A stretch of 31,753 nt of DNA, taken from NCBI GenBank assembly GCA_041497995.1, contig JBGQHM010000030.1:1-31753 (forward strand). The letters are read 5' to 3'. The notes below the pieces were generated by a model, which saw only the letters and a list, made by a program, of their open reading frames with translations, did no database searches and was not told where the DNA came from. Both the position numbers and the translations under genes were made by a program. This stretch comes from DATKMS01 sp041497995. GTDB lineage: Bacteria > Desulfobacterota > Binatia > HRBIN30. This document shows, in pieces, positions 7,802-16,355 of this stretch. The first letter of the stretch is position 1. Every line of letters begins with the position of its first letter.

Positions 7802-9934
7802 CTACGACGTCGTACCGAGACACTCTGTCATGGCGGCGCGCACCGCGGCGACAAGCTCGTTGACCGTCACCTGCGCATCGCCATTCGAATCAAATGAGGG
7901 GCAGTCGCCGAGCGCCAGGCTGCCGAGCAGGATGTTCACGCCGCGAACCAACTCGTCAACTGTAACCACGTGATCTGCGTTGCAGTCGCCGATACAGGCT
8001 GGGGCGTTGACAGAGAGGGAGACAGTGCCGAGGTTCGAATCCGTCGATCCGTCCCATGCCGCGAAGGTGAACGCATCGCTGCCGGTGAACCCGTTGTCGG
8101 GGAAGTAAGTTGCGTTCGTGCCATCGAGCCCGACGGTGCCGTGACTGGGCTGCGACACGATACGCAGGGTGAGGCCGTCGCCGTCGGCGTCGGTGGCGTG
8201 CAGCGAAACCGTCACGGGCGTCGCACTCGCTGTCGCAGCCGACGTGTCAATGACCGCGGCCGGGCGGTTCGGGTTGCGATCACTATTTTGCGGACCGAGG
8301 TGGCACGTGTAGCAGCCGACCTGGAAGCCGCGCCAGAGACGCTTCGTCCCCAGCTCCTCGGTCTGGAGGGTCCGGTCGCTCTGCAGCCGCGATAGCACTG
8401 TCCCGCGGTAATCCGAGCCGTGACATGTTTGGCATTGGCTGGGGTTGCCGTTCTCGCCGACGACATCCGGATGGCGATTGACCCACTCCTGCCCAACTGG
8501 GTGCATCCCGTGCGGCCCACCGTCGACGGTGAGCGGTTGTGCTCCGTGGCAACTCGAGCACTCGACGAGGACGCCCACGTGTCCCTGGTGGCCGATGCTC
8601 TGGATGTTGTCGTTGCGGTGCGAGCTGGGAAACTCGGCGTGCGTCGAGCCGTGACACGCCTCGCACAGCAAGCCGCCGTGCCCCTTCGAGAAGCGATACA
8701 GGGAGAGGCCGGCGGCGGGGATGTCGGCGTTGGTTGCGAACGTCTGGTCGGCGGCGACGCGCGGCTGACCTGGTGCGCCGAAAGCCGATGTGTAGCGGAT
8801 CTGGCCGCTGTTCTGAGTCGCGGTGCCGGTGTGGCAGCTCTGGCACGCCGGTTCATCGAGCCAGCCGATGCGGTCGGGCGACGCAACGTCGAGCATCGAT
8901 CCGTGACAACTCTGGCACTGGATCGCACGGGTTCCGTCCGGCGCCACCGCGTTACCCATCGCGCCGCGCAGGCAACGGGTCACCGCACCCGGGTGGCAGC
9001 GGTAACAGGCGGAGCGATTTTCTATAGAGTCGAGCACCAACCCCGTGGTGGGATCGAGGACATAGGCCATGCGACCGTGTACCGACTGGGTGAGCGGCGG
9101 GATCCCGGCCATGCCGCTACCAGCCAAGGCTTCAGAGCGGTGGCAGCGTGCGCACAGGATCGGCTTGCCATCAGTCGTCGCGGTCGCGTAGAGGCCTGAC
9201 GGATTGTATTCGGCCGTGGCGAGGGCGTTCTTGTACGTGTCGCGGAAGCTCTCGCGGTCGTCGTGCAAGCGCAGGATGTTGAGGCGCATATCGCGTTGTG
9301 GGTCGGGGTCGTTGACCCAGCCTTCGAATGGTTGTGCGGCCGGGCTGGCACCCGACGCATGGCAGGCCGTACAGCTCATTTCATCGGACACCGGCAGTAC
9401 GATATCGGTTGTCGCCAACACCTGCCCACTCATATCGCGCGCCACCAAGCGCATCAGCGGGTACGGATTCTTTGTGCGCGCGTCGTCGTACGGGGTGATG
9501 GGAATGCCTTCTGCGATGAACCATGTCGCTGCCGAATCGTAGGTCATGGGCTGCGGTTGATTCGCTGCGCCGGGCATGTCCTTCCCCGCCAGCCCGACGT
9601 CCGGGGCCAATGACACGCCGAACAGTGCTTGCACGTGCTGCCAGAAGGTCGTCTTGGCGACTGATGAGGTAGTGATCGAACCGTCCGGGTCGGCGACGGC
9701 TTCATACGTCACGGTGATGCCCGCAGGGTCCCGCACGAGCTTCCCTTGTGCATCGATGAGCTGCGCATGGATCGTGTTGTAAGGCGGCAACAGTGAGAAT
9801 ACCGAGTAGTCGGCGTCCATGCAGTGCATGCCGAGGTTGTTCCAGCCGACGAGCGTCCAATCGGCCGCCGCCGCTGTGCACCGCGAGCTCAGGAGAAGCA
9901 GCGCGAGTATTCGCATGACCATTCGGGACGACAT
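7802..9934 (-). CDS. Exported nine-heme c-type cytochrome with dockerin-like C-terminus
   Basis: A protein of about 710 aa. An N-terminal signal peptide with the hydrophobic core RILALLLLSS and an Ala-rich end is followed by DWTLVGWNNLGMHCMDADYS. Nine CxxCH heme c sites follow, in the order CTACH, CARCH, CYRCH, CQSCH, CQSCH, CEACH, CSSCH, CQTCH and CYTCH, spread between about 9375 and 8290. After them comes an Ig/cadherin-like unit (HATDADGDG, GSDAFTFAAWDGS). The last 64 residues are a dockerin-like EF-hand pair, CIGDCNADHVVTVDELVRG then FDSNGDAQVTVNELV. It is likely a periplasmic or surface electron carrier or multiheme reductase. The start is uncertain: ATG codons at 9934, 9922 and 9916 all precede the signal peptide, and none has a clear Shine-Dalgarno. 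It diverges from the haloperoxidase gene. Catalytic activity cannot be assigned. Confidence 0.88.
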   Translation of the reverse strand: MSSRMVMRILALLLLSSRCTAAAADWTLVGWNNLGMHCMDADYSVFSLLPPYNTIHAQLIDAQGKLVRDPAGITVTYEAVADPDGSITTSSVAKTTFWQHVQALFGVSLAPDVGLAGKDMPGAANQPQPMTYDSAATWFIAEGIPITPYDDARTKNPYPLMRLVARDMSGQVLATTDIVLPVSDEMSCTACHASGASPAAQPFEGWVNDPDPQRDMRLNILRLHDDRESFRDTYKNALATAEYNPSGLYATATTDGKPILCARCHRSEALAGSGMAGIPPLTQSVHGRMAYVLDPTTGLVLDSIENRSACYRCHPGAVTRCLRGAMGNAVAPDGTRAIQCQSCHGSMLDVASPDRIGWLDEPACQSCHTGTATQNSGQIRYTSAFGAPGQPRVAADQTFATNADIPAAGLSLYRFSKGHGGLLCEACHGSTHAEFPSSHRNDNIQSIGHQGHVGVLVECSSCHGAQPLTVDGGPHGMHPVGQEWVNRHPDVVGENGNPSQCQTCHGSDYRGTVLSRLQSDRTLQTEELGTKRLWRGFQVGCYTCHLGPQNSDRNPNRPAAVIDTSAATASATPVTVSLHATDADGDGLTLRIVSQPSHGTVGLDGTNATYFPDNGFTGSDAFTFAAWDGSTDSNLGTVSLSVNAPACIGDCNADHVVTVDELVRGVNILLGSLALGDCPSFDSNGDAQVTVNELVAAVRAAMTECLGTTS

Positions 9935-10266
9935 AAGGCCAAGACTGACTGCAACGGTTGTGCCGCGAGGAAAACGGCGAGCGAGATGTTGAATGCCAAT
10001 GTCAATGTCCCGCGCTCGAACCAACCACAGCAGAGTTTCGCAGCTGTGCGAGTTGCGACAGCGGCCCGTGACTGCAGAGGCTTGCGGTGGTTGCTGCAAA
10101 CTCCGGCAGTCAGGCGGTGATCGCCAAGGAACCATAATTTCAATTGACAAACGCATCCTACCAGATGGATATTTTACTTCTTACAGTTTCGGACCCTGTT
10201 TGTACGCTACGCTATTCGGCACGCTACCGGGAGGCGACGGCCTTCCCACGGAACGGGAGGATCACG
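9935..10266. other. Divergent intergenic region between cytochrome and haloperoxidase
   Basis: About 330 nt without a credible gene. It separates two divergent exported redox proteins and should hold both promoters. The + strand promoter at 10144-10172 is recognisable. On the - strand a perfect TTGACA (10005-10000) is present, but I see no -10 element at the proper distance. Open frames from both genes run into this region but lack coding character and lie upstream of better starts. Confidence 0.6.
10144..10172 (+). promoter_or_regulatory. Candidate sigma70 promoter of the haloperoxidase gene
   Basis: A perfect -35 box TTGACA (10144-10149) is followed after 17 nt by GATATT (10167-10172), which matches TATAAT at four of six positions, in a locally AT-rich patch. 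This would leave a 5' leader of about 85 nt before the ATG at 10267. Inferred from sequence only. Confidence 0.45.
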
Positions 10267-12036
10267 ATGTTTCGCAAACGTTCAGACCGCGCGCACGCTC
10301 AGCGGGAGGAAACTTCCAAAGCCCAGGCCGACGTGCCGCCCGATCCGAACACCGAGTCGGCCGACGGCAATACGCCGACTCTTGGCCGGCGCGAATTCCT
10401 CAAGGTTGGTGGGATCGCCACCGCCACCATCGCGGTGGCCAGCGTCGGCGTCGAGCCATTTCTCGGGACCGAGGACTCTGAGGCGGCGGCTGCCACTACC
10501 CCGATCCCGCCGGGCGAATACGCTCCCCTGAGCTCGCTCGCTCTGCGCAAGCGATCGAAAGCGGCGTACTCGCTGCGGACCAAGCGCGCCCAGACCTGGA
10601 AGAGACTCCCGTTCCAGCTGCCGCTCGCCAACGACGACGAGTTGCTATACCCGGACGGCTGGGCCAACTTCAGCAAGACGTTGCCACACGACGGTCTGGG
10701 CCACCCCGATCCCGCCGCGTTCAAGACGTTTGTCAATGCGTGCAAGACGGGGAAGCCCGCCGACTTCGCATCGATTCCGCTGGGTCACGGGCAGCCATTG
10801 CGCAATCCCCAGGGCGGGTTGTCGTTCGAGTTCGCCGGTTACGACTCGAACCAAACGATCGTTCCTCCGGCTCCAGCGTTTGCGAGCGCTTGGCGGGCGG
10901 GCGAGATGGTCGAGGTCTACTGGGCCTCATTGCTGCGCGACGTGCCGTTTTCGTTTCTTTTGGCTGATCCCATGGTCACACAGGCCTGCGCGGACCTTTC
11001 GGCGCTGAGCGATTTTCGCGGCCCGAAGGAAGGCAGTGCGGTCACGCCGAACACGATCTTCCGCGGCCCGTACGCGGGGTGCCTGGCCGGACCGTACATC
11101 TCGCAATTCCTGCTGAAGGACATCCGTTTCGGGGCGCAAGGCAACACGCAGCAGGTGCGCGTATATGCGCCGGCCATCGACTACATGTACAACTACAACG
11201 ACTGGCTGGGGCGCCAGGGGGGTGCGCCGTGGGGCCCGCGCGTCTACGACCCGAATCTGCGCTACATGCGCACCATCCGCGACCTGGCGGCGTGGGTTGA
11301 TGCCGATCCGCCGCTGCAGGCGGGATACCACGCGCTGTCGATCCTCCTGCAGATGGGAGCGCCGCTAGATCCTGCCAATCCCTACGTGGCAACGATCACC
11401 AATCAGGACGCGTTTACGACGTTCGGGCCGGTCGAGTGGTTCGACATGATCGGCCGCGCACCGCGGGCGGCTCACGAGGCGGTCTGGTTCCAGAAGTGGC
11501 GTATCCACCGGAGCCTACGTCCGGAAGAGTACGCTGGCCGGGTTCACAACCACGTGACCGGCGCATTCTCCTATCCCCTGCACAGCGATGTGCTGAACTC
11601 GCCGGCCCTCCAGGAGACCTTCAGCATCTACGGCAGCTATCTCTGCACGCAGGCCTATCCCGACGGGTGTCCGACGCACACCGCGTATCCTTCCGGCCAC
11701 TCCGTGGGTGCCGGCTCGACGGTGGCGATGCTCAAGGCGATCTTCGACGAGAGCTTCGTGATTCCGAACCCAGTGGAGCCAACCGCTGATGGATTGAGCC
11801 TCAAGCCCTACGTGGGTGGGCCGCTGACTGTCGGCGGCGAGCTCAACAAGCTGGCGTTCAACATCGGGATGGCGCGGGTCACGGCCGGAATCCACTGGCG
11901 CAGCGACGTCATCGAGGGCAACGCGCTCGGCGAGGCCATCTCGATCGGCATCATGCAAGACATGAAGTCGGCGTATAACGAGCCGTACACCGGTTACACA
12001 CTGACCAAGCTCGACGGGACGACGGTCACGATCTGA
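10267..12036 (+). CDS. Tat-exported vanadium-dependent haloperoxidase (bromoperoxidase-type)
   Basis: A 589-aa protein of the vanadium haloperoxidase / PAP2 superfamily, which uses H2O2 to oxidise halide to hypohalite at a vanadate cofactor. A twin-arginine signal, GRREFLKVGG plus a hydrophobic stretch, lies at about residues 39-65. All vanadate-binding residues are visible: Lys410 and Arg418 (KWRIHRSLRP), Ser476-Gly477-His478 (AYPSGHSVGAGS), and Arg537 with His543 (ARVTAGIHW). The residue five before the Ser is His471, as in algal bromoperoxidases, where fungal chloroperoxidase has Phe. The start ATG 10267 follows GGGAGG at 6-nt spacing, and a sigma70-like promoter lies upstream. The cofactor would be loaded after or during Tat export in the periplasm. 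A phosphatase role remains possible because the two activities share this site. Confidence 0.88.
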   Translation: MFRKRSDRAHAQREETSKAQADVPPDPNTESADGNTPTLGRREFLKVGGIATATIAVASVGVEPFLGTEDSEAAAATTPIPPGEYAPLSSLALRKRSKAAYSLRTKRAQTWKRLPFQLPLANDDELLYPDGWANFSKTLPHDGLGHPDPAAFKTFVNACKTGKPADFASIPLGHGQPLRNPQGGLSFEFAGYDSNQTIVPPAPAFASAWRAGEMVEVYWASLLRDVPFSFLLADPMVTQACADLSALSDFRGPKEGSAVTPNTIFRGPYAGCLAGPYISQFLLKDIRFGAQGNTQQVRVYAPAIDYMYNYNDWLGRQGGAPWGPRVYDPNLRYMRTIRDLAAWVDADPPLQAGYHALSILLQMGAPLDPANPYVATITNQDAFTTFGPVEWFDMIGRAPRAAHEAVWFQKWRIHRSLRPEEYAGRVHNHVTGAFSYPLHSDVLNSPALQETFSIYGSYLCTQAYPDGCPTHTAYPSGHSVGAGSTVAMLKAIFDESFVIPNPVEPTADGLSLKPYVGGPLTVGGELNKLAFNIGMARVTAGIHWRSDVIEGNALGEAISIGIMQDMKSAYNEPYTGYTLTKLDGTTVTI

Positions 12037-12214
12037 GGGTTGCAGGCCGCTTGCACGGTACACGCTCGCGCGCCGTTGGCTGGAATCATTGCTCGACCAA
12101 GAGAGAAATGGTCGCGCGCACCATTGTCATGGGAGGTGGTGGGAGAAGATGCTTCCAAAGTGCGGGGATTTGTCGTATCTACGTCACCTCGATCCAGAAC
12201 CGTGTGAGCACTCA

Positions 12215-13756
12215 ATGCGACCAGCGCGAGTAACGACTAGTCGTTCATGGGGCGCGATCTTGATGGTCGTCGTGTGCGCCGGTGTGCCCGCGCAGGCGGC
12301 CATCTGGGAAACGCACGGGCCGGGCCAGCCCATCTACGCCTTGGCGATCGATCCCGCAAATCCCAGCACCCTGTATGCCGGGGCCGACATGGGCAACGTC
12401 TTCAAAAGCACGGACGCGGGCGGCAGCTGGATGCTTGCCAACAGTGGCGTGGCAGATCAAACCGTCCGTGCCCTCGTGATTGACCCGACTGATTCCGCGA
12501 CGGTGTACGCCGGCACCGCCGGCGCCGGCGTATACAAGACCACAGACGGCGGTTCGAGCTGGAATTTCGCCAGCGTCGGCCTTGCTTCCGACGTACGCGC
12601 GCTAGCGATTAACCCCATTACTCCGAGCAATCTCTACGCGGGTGTTTCAGGTGGCGGCGTGTACGAGACGGTCGATGGTGGAACCCTGTGGACGCCGAGC
12701 AGCAATGGGCTCAGCACCCTGAATGTAACCGCGGTGGCAATCAATCCCTCAAACCCGAGCCGTGTCTACGCAGCGACGCTCGGCGGTGGTGTGTTCATAA
12801 CGTTCAACGGCGGCATCATGTGGACCCCGGTGAACGATGGCGTGTTCGAAACCCTGCCGCCGGACGTGCGAGCACTGGCGGTGGCGATCGATCCCAGCAG
12901 CCCAACCGGGGTTTCAGAGTACGCCGGCACGGTGAGCAAGGGTGTATACAAGTCCACTGCTGGAAACGGCAACTGGAACAACATCAATGCCGGGCTGCCG
13001 TTCCCAACGGGCCTCGACGTGCGAGCCGTGGCGGTGGATCCCGTGAAACCCGCCACCCTCTACGCCGCCACGGCCGCCGGGGTGTTCCGGATGACGGACC
13101 GGGATCCCAGTTGGGTGCCCGTCAACGGCGGTCTGACGAACCTCGATGTGGCTGCTCTGGCAATCAATCCGATCAATCCTAGTGCCGTCTACGTTGCCGG
13201 TTCCGGCGGCGCCTTCGCCCGGACGCAGCTCTGCAGCACACTTCCTCTCACCGGATGCCGGCTGTCGGTCCAATCGGGCAAGTCGGTGCTGACGCTGAAG
13301 GACAAGACGAAAAACAAAAAGGACACGGTGCTGTGGAAGTGGTTGAAGGGCGAGGCCCTCGACATCACCGACTACGGTAATCCCGTAACTTCCGATGACT
13401 ACTCGCTGTGCATCTACGACGAATCGGGCTCGCCGCAGTTGCTGTTGGGCGCGACCGCGCCGGCGGGGCGGACCTGCGGAAAACAGCCGTGCTGGAAGAC
13501 ACCGACGAAGAAGAGCTTCAAGTATAAGAACGCGCTCCGTACCGACGACGGCATCGATACGACTACCCTGACGGCCGGCACCGCCGGTAAGGCGCAGACT
13601 GTCGTATCCCTGCAGGGGATCGGTGTGCTCATGCCGACGCTGCCGCTCCCCATGCCGCTGCATGTGCAGTTGCAGTCCAACGGGAAGTGTTGGGATACCC
13701 ACTTCTCGACGGTCCGCAAGAACCTTCCCGACCAGTTCGACGCCCGTTCGGATTGA
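12215..13756 (+). CDS. Exported BNR/Asp-box propeller protein with lineage-specific C-terminal domain
   Basis: A 513-aa exported protein. The signal peptide (residues 1-26) ends GVPAQA. Residues 27-340 are about seven repeats of roughly 43-48 aa of the type VRALVIDPTDSATVYAGT followed by GVYKTTDGGSSW. These are Asp-box/BNR repeats of a beta-propeller. Residues 348-513 form a separate domain starting CRLSVQSGKSVLTLKDK, with WKWLKG, LCIYDESG, GKQPCWK, FKYKN, LPLPMPLHVQLQSNGKCW and an ending FDARSD. I recall similar C-terminal domains on many exported proteins of environmental Deltaproteobacteria/Binatota genomes but know no named family. The start ATG 12215 gives a normal signal peptide; ATG 12149 has better upstream purines but a 22-residue longer n-region. 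The gene follows the haloperoxidase on the same strand. It has no sialidase catalytic residues that I can identify, so binding is more likely than catalysis. Confidence 0.82.
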   Translation: MRPARVTTSRSWGAILMVVVCAGVPAQAAIWETHGPGQPIYALAIDPANPSTLYAGADMGNVFKSTDAGGSWMLANSGVADQTVRALVIDPTDSATVYAGTAGAGVYKTTDGGSSWNFASVGLASDVRALAINPITPSNLYAGVSGGGVYETVDGGTLWTPSSNGLSTLNVTAVAINPSNPSRVYAATLGGGVFITFNGGIMWTPVNDGVFETLPPDVRALAVAIDPSSPTGVSEYAGTVSKGVYKSTAGNGNWNNINAGLPFPTGLDVRAVAVDPVKPATLYAATAAGVFRMTDRDPSWVPVNGGLTNLDVAALAINPINPSAVYVAGSGGAFARTQLCSTLPLTGCRLSVQSGKSVLTLKDKTKNKKDTVLWKWLKGEALDITDYGNPVTSDDYSLCIYDESGSPQLLLGATAPAGRTCGKQPCWKTPTKKSFKYKNALRTDDGIDTTTLTAGTAGKAQTVVSLQGIGVLMPTLPLPMPLHVQLQSNGKCWDTHFSTVRKNLPDQFDARSD

Positions 13757-13773
13757 GGTGTCGCGACGGGCCG

Positions 13774-14961
13774 TCACCGGCCGCAGTCCGCTGCGAACGC
13801 AGCCGCGACTGATGCCAGCATCTGCGGCGAGCACAAGACATCGAGTGCCGTCATGGCGAGCGCTTTGGCGCCGTCGACCACCGCCTGATGACCGTCTTCC
13901 GAGCCCGACCACTGTGCGAACTCGGGGGAATGCAAGGGCACCGTCGGCGGTGAGACCGCAATCATCGGATGAATCGATGGTACCAGCTTGCTGACATTGC
14001 CCATGTCGGTACTGCCTGCCACCGCCGTGGGTACGTCGGCGATATCGACGATCTTCCTTCCCAGCCGTTCCAAGTTCGCCATATACGCGGCGCTCAACGG
14101 TTGGTTCGTGTACATGTCGGAATAGTCCGGGCCGAGCGTCCGGATCGTGAGCTGCGCTCCACTCGCCTGCGCGCCGGCGTGAAAGCACGCTTCGACACGC
14201 GCCTTGATCTGCGCCAGGCGGCGCTCGTTGGCAGCGCGCACCATGAAGTCGCCTGCGGCGCGCGCCGGGACAATGTTGGGTGCTTGCCCGCCGTCGGTGA
14301 TGATGCCGTGGATACGCTCGGTCGAGCGGATATGCTGGCGCAACTGCGCGATGGCGTTGTAGGCCGTGATCAGGCCATCGAGCGCATTGATCCCCTGATG
14401 TGGAAAGGCGGAGGCATGCGCGGCCCGGCCCGTGTACTCGACCTCGAATTGGCTGACGGCGAGCACGTGCATGGCGGCGAGGTCCCTGCCCGCCGGGTGC
14501 ACCATCATTGCCGCGTCGACGCCATCGAAGGCGCCGGCGCGGGCCATGACGATCTTACCGCCGCCGCCTTCTTCCGCCGGCGTGCCGAGCACGACGAGGG
14601 TGCCGCCCACTTCTGCAATGAGCCGGGCGAGCGCCGCCCCGGCGCCTGCCCCGGCGGCGGCGATGATGTTGTGGCCGCACGCATGCCCGATCCCCGGCAA
14701 GGCGTCGTACTCGCACAGCACCGCGACATGCGGGTGCCCGCTCCCGATGCGGGCCGCGAACGCCGTCGGCAGACCGTAGGCCTGGCGCTGCACGCTGAAG
14801 CCGACGCTCTCCAGGTAGTCGGCCAACCATCCGGCGGCTCGATGTTCCTCGAACTTCAGCTCTGGGCAGCCATGAATGCGCCTGCTCAAGTCGGTGAGCG
14901 CGTGCCGCTGCTCATCCACCGTGGTACAGGCCCGTTCCTTCAACCGGTCGATGGGGTTCAT
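13774..14961 (-). CDS. M20 family amidohydrolase (PM20D2/AbgB-like)
   Basis: A 395-aa zinc or manganese amidohydrolase of the M20D type that cleaves N-acyl amino acids, dipeptides or p-aminobenzoyl-glutamate-like amides in the cytoplasm. Motifs are LCEYDALPGIGHACGHN (Asp86, Cys95, His97), GTPAEEGGGGK with Glu130-Glu131 as general base and ligand, and MMVHPAG with His155. The central dimerisation domain contains EVEYTGRAAHASAFPHQG. A C-terminal STDMGNVS supplies the last part of the metal site. The start ATG 14961 has AGGAG 8 nt upstream; the GTG at 14970 would overlap that site. It is convergent with the BNR protein gene, with a 17-nt gap. No signal peptide. The substrate is not determined. 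Confidence 0.9.
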   Translation of the reverse strand: MNPIDRLKERACTTVDEQRHALTDLSRRIHGCPELKFEEHRAAGWLADYLESVGFSVQRQAYGLPTAFAARIGSGHPHVAVLCEYDALPGIGHACGHNIIAAAGAGAGAALARLIAEVGGTLVVLGTPAEEGGGGKIVMARAGAFDGVDAAMMVHPAGRDLAAMHVLAVSQFEVEYTGRAAHASAFPHQGINALDGLITAYNAIAQLRQHIRSTERIHGIITDGGQAPNIVPARAAGDFMVRAANERRLAQIKARVEACFHAGAQASGAQLTIRTLGPDYSDMYTNQPLSAAYMANLERLGRKIVDIADVPTAVAGSTDMGNVSKLVPSIHPMIAVSPPTVPLHSPEFAQWSGSEDGHQAVVDGAKALAMTALDVLCSPQMLASVAAAFAADCGR

Positions 14962-15088
14962 CGGTCTCACTCCTCAGTGCGGAGGCCGTAAGCTACCGCT
15001 TCGCTCCGCCTAGGTCGAGAGCGGTTACCGCTACACAGCTCGCTGCAGACTCTGCACGTCGGCGGTGCCGGCCATCAAGCGCGCCGTG

Positions 15089-15637
15089 CTATGAGGGGCT
15101 GCCGCTGCTCGGCTCGGACCGGATCACTCTACCGTGGATCTGCTTGGTGAGCTCCTCGATGCGTTGAGTGAGCGCCTGCGTCATCTGCGTCAGCTGCGTG
15201 TTCTGCTCGAGCAGATTGAGGATCTGCGCCGACATCGTTCTGGCGAGCTCGTGTCGCTCGATCGTTGCCTGCGCGAGATCCTCGCGGTGGAGCGCGTCGG
15301 CGTCGGCGTGCATCTTGTCGCGGTCGGCTTGGCGGGTCTGCGCCAGCAGGATGAGAGGTGCGGCGTAGGCTGCCTGCAGGCTGAACGCAAGGTTGAGGAG
15401 AATGAACGGGTAGAGGTCGAAGTGCGTCACACCGGCGGCGTTGAGGACGATCCAGACCGCCACGACGAGGGTCTGCCCAACGAGGAATGTCGGGGTCCCG
15501 AAGAAACGGGCGAAGGCTTCCGCCTTGGCCCCGAACCAGTTGTCGCCGAATACCGACGCGAGGTGCGAGTGCGGTGCGTGGAAACGAAAGTGGTGGCGGA
15601 CCGCCGCCGGTGCCTCGCTCACAGTGGACGCTGCCAT
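15089..15637 (-). CDS. DUF1003 membrane protein
   Basis: A 182-aa protein. Residues about 45-95 form a two-helix membrane hairpin: FFGTPTFLVGQTLVVAVWIV then FDLYPFILLNLAFSLQAAYA, with APLILLAQTRQADRD after it. This is the hallmark of DUF1003. The C-terminal part, from about residue 105, is a charged helical or coiled-coil segment with a heptad-like LLEQNTQLTQMTQALTQRIE stretch. The function is unknown; the family is sometimes found with metal or stress genes. The start ATG 15637 follows a GGAGGG Shine-Dalgarno. It is transcribed in the same direction as the GrpB-like gene upstream, but a strong hairpin lies between them. Confidence 0.88.
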   Translation of the reverse strand: MAASTVSEAPAAVRHHFRFHAPHSHLASVFGDNWFGAKAEAFARFFGTPTFLVGQTLVVAVWIVLNAAGVTHFDLYPFILLNLAFSLQAAYAAPLILLAQTRQADRDKMHADADALHREDLAQATIERHELARTMSAQILNLLEQNTQLTQMTQALTQRIEELTKQIHGRVIRSEPSSGSPS

Positions 15638-15655
15638 GAATCACCCTCCATTGGT

Positions 15656-15700
15656 GTCGTGTCTGACCGCACCGGGGCGTTCGAGCCCCGGGCGCACGAC
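15656..15700. terminator. GC-rich hairpin between GrpB-like and DUF1003 genes
   Basis: CCGGGGC (15672-15678), a 6-nt loop and GCCCCGG (15685-15691) form a perfect 7-bp stem. Outer arms GTCGTG (15656-15661) and CACGAC (15695-15700) extend it with a bulge. On the - strand it lies after the GrpB-like gene and before the DUF1003 start, without a U-tract. It may act as a terminator or an RNA-processing signal; the role is inferred. Confidence 0.4.
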
Positions 15701-15750
15701 AGTCTTTTGCCTGCCGATGCCGCCGCGGTCAACGGAGGTTCCGGCGCCGG

Positions 15751-16302
15751 TCAGCGGGCACGGCCCGGCTGACGCGGATGGCCTTCCGCGAGTGCCCGGC
15801 GGATGATCCCCTCGATGAAGGTGCTCTTCGCGTCTGCATACGCTTGGCGGGAGGCGAACTGCGCTGCGCTGTACTGCGAGGCGAGGCGGTGCTTGAGGCG
15901 TTCGTATTCGCGGGCGACTGGCTCGTGCTCGCGCAAGTAGTCGCGAAACGCCAAGGTGCGACGCTCCTCATCTCCCCCAGCCTCTACGACATGCACGTGG
16001 CGCGTGTGCGGCCAGCTGCTTGGCCGATGGAAGAATGGGCAAAACGCGTCGTCGGGATGTGGGACGTGGACGTATCCGAGCCTGACCAGACCAGGAGCGT
16101 ACGCGTCGATTGGATCGAGACGTTCGACGGAGATCTGAATGTCGATCACCGGCTTTGCCGCCAGGCCCGGGACGGACGTCGAGCCGTTGTGATCGATGCG
16201 GAGCGCCAGACCGCCGAGTGTGGCGGCGATCTTATCACGCTCAGCTTCGAACTGGCGCGGCCAGCCAGGGTCGTAGGGCAGTATCTCAAGAACGTCGGCC
16301 AT
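15751..16302 (-). CDS. GrpB-like protein (UPF0157, nucleotidyltransferase fold)
   Basis: A 183-aa cytoplasmic protein of the GrpB/UPF0157 family, related to minimal nucleotidyltransferases and of unsettled function. It starts LEILPYDPGWPRQFEAERDK and continues with the hallmark HNGSTSVPGLAAKPVIDI near residues 38-55. Then come GYVHVPHPDD, HVHVVEAGGDE, LAFRDYLREHEP and YADAKSTFIEGIIRRAL. The length is normal. The start ATG 16302 has only a weak upstream purine run. It is not to be confused with GrpE-type chaperones. No obvious functional link to its neighbours. Confidence 0.9.
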   Translation of the reverse strand: MADVLEILPYDPGWPRQFEAERDKIAATLGGLALRIDHNGSTSVPGLAAKPVIDIQISVERLDPIDAYAPGLVRLGYVHVPHPDDAFCPFFHRPSSWPHTRHVHVVEAGGDEERRTLAFRDYLREHEPVAREYERLKHRLASQYSAAQFASRQAYADAKSTFIEGIIRRALAEGHPRQPGRAR

Positions 16303-16355
16303 CAGCCGCTACCCGCTAGACAACGTCGTGCTCCACGTCAGCGGTTGGGCAACGC

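Noticed and set aside
12914..14188. - strand open frame spanning the BNR gene end and the M20 gene
   Set aside because: It covers two well-supported genes in the wrong frames and shows no domain.
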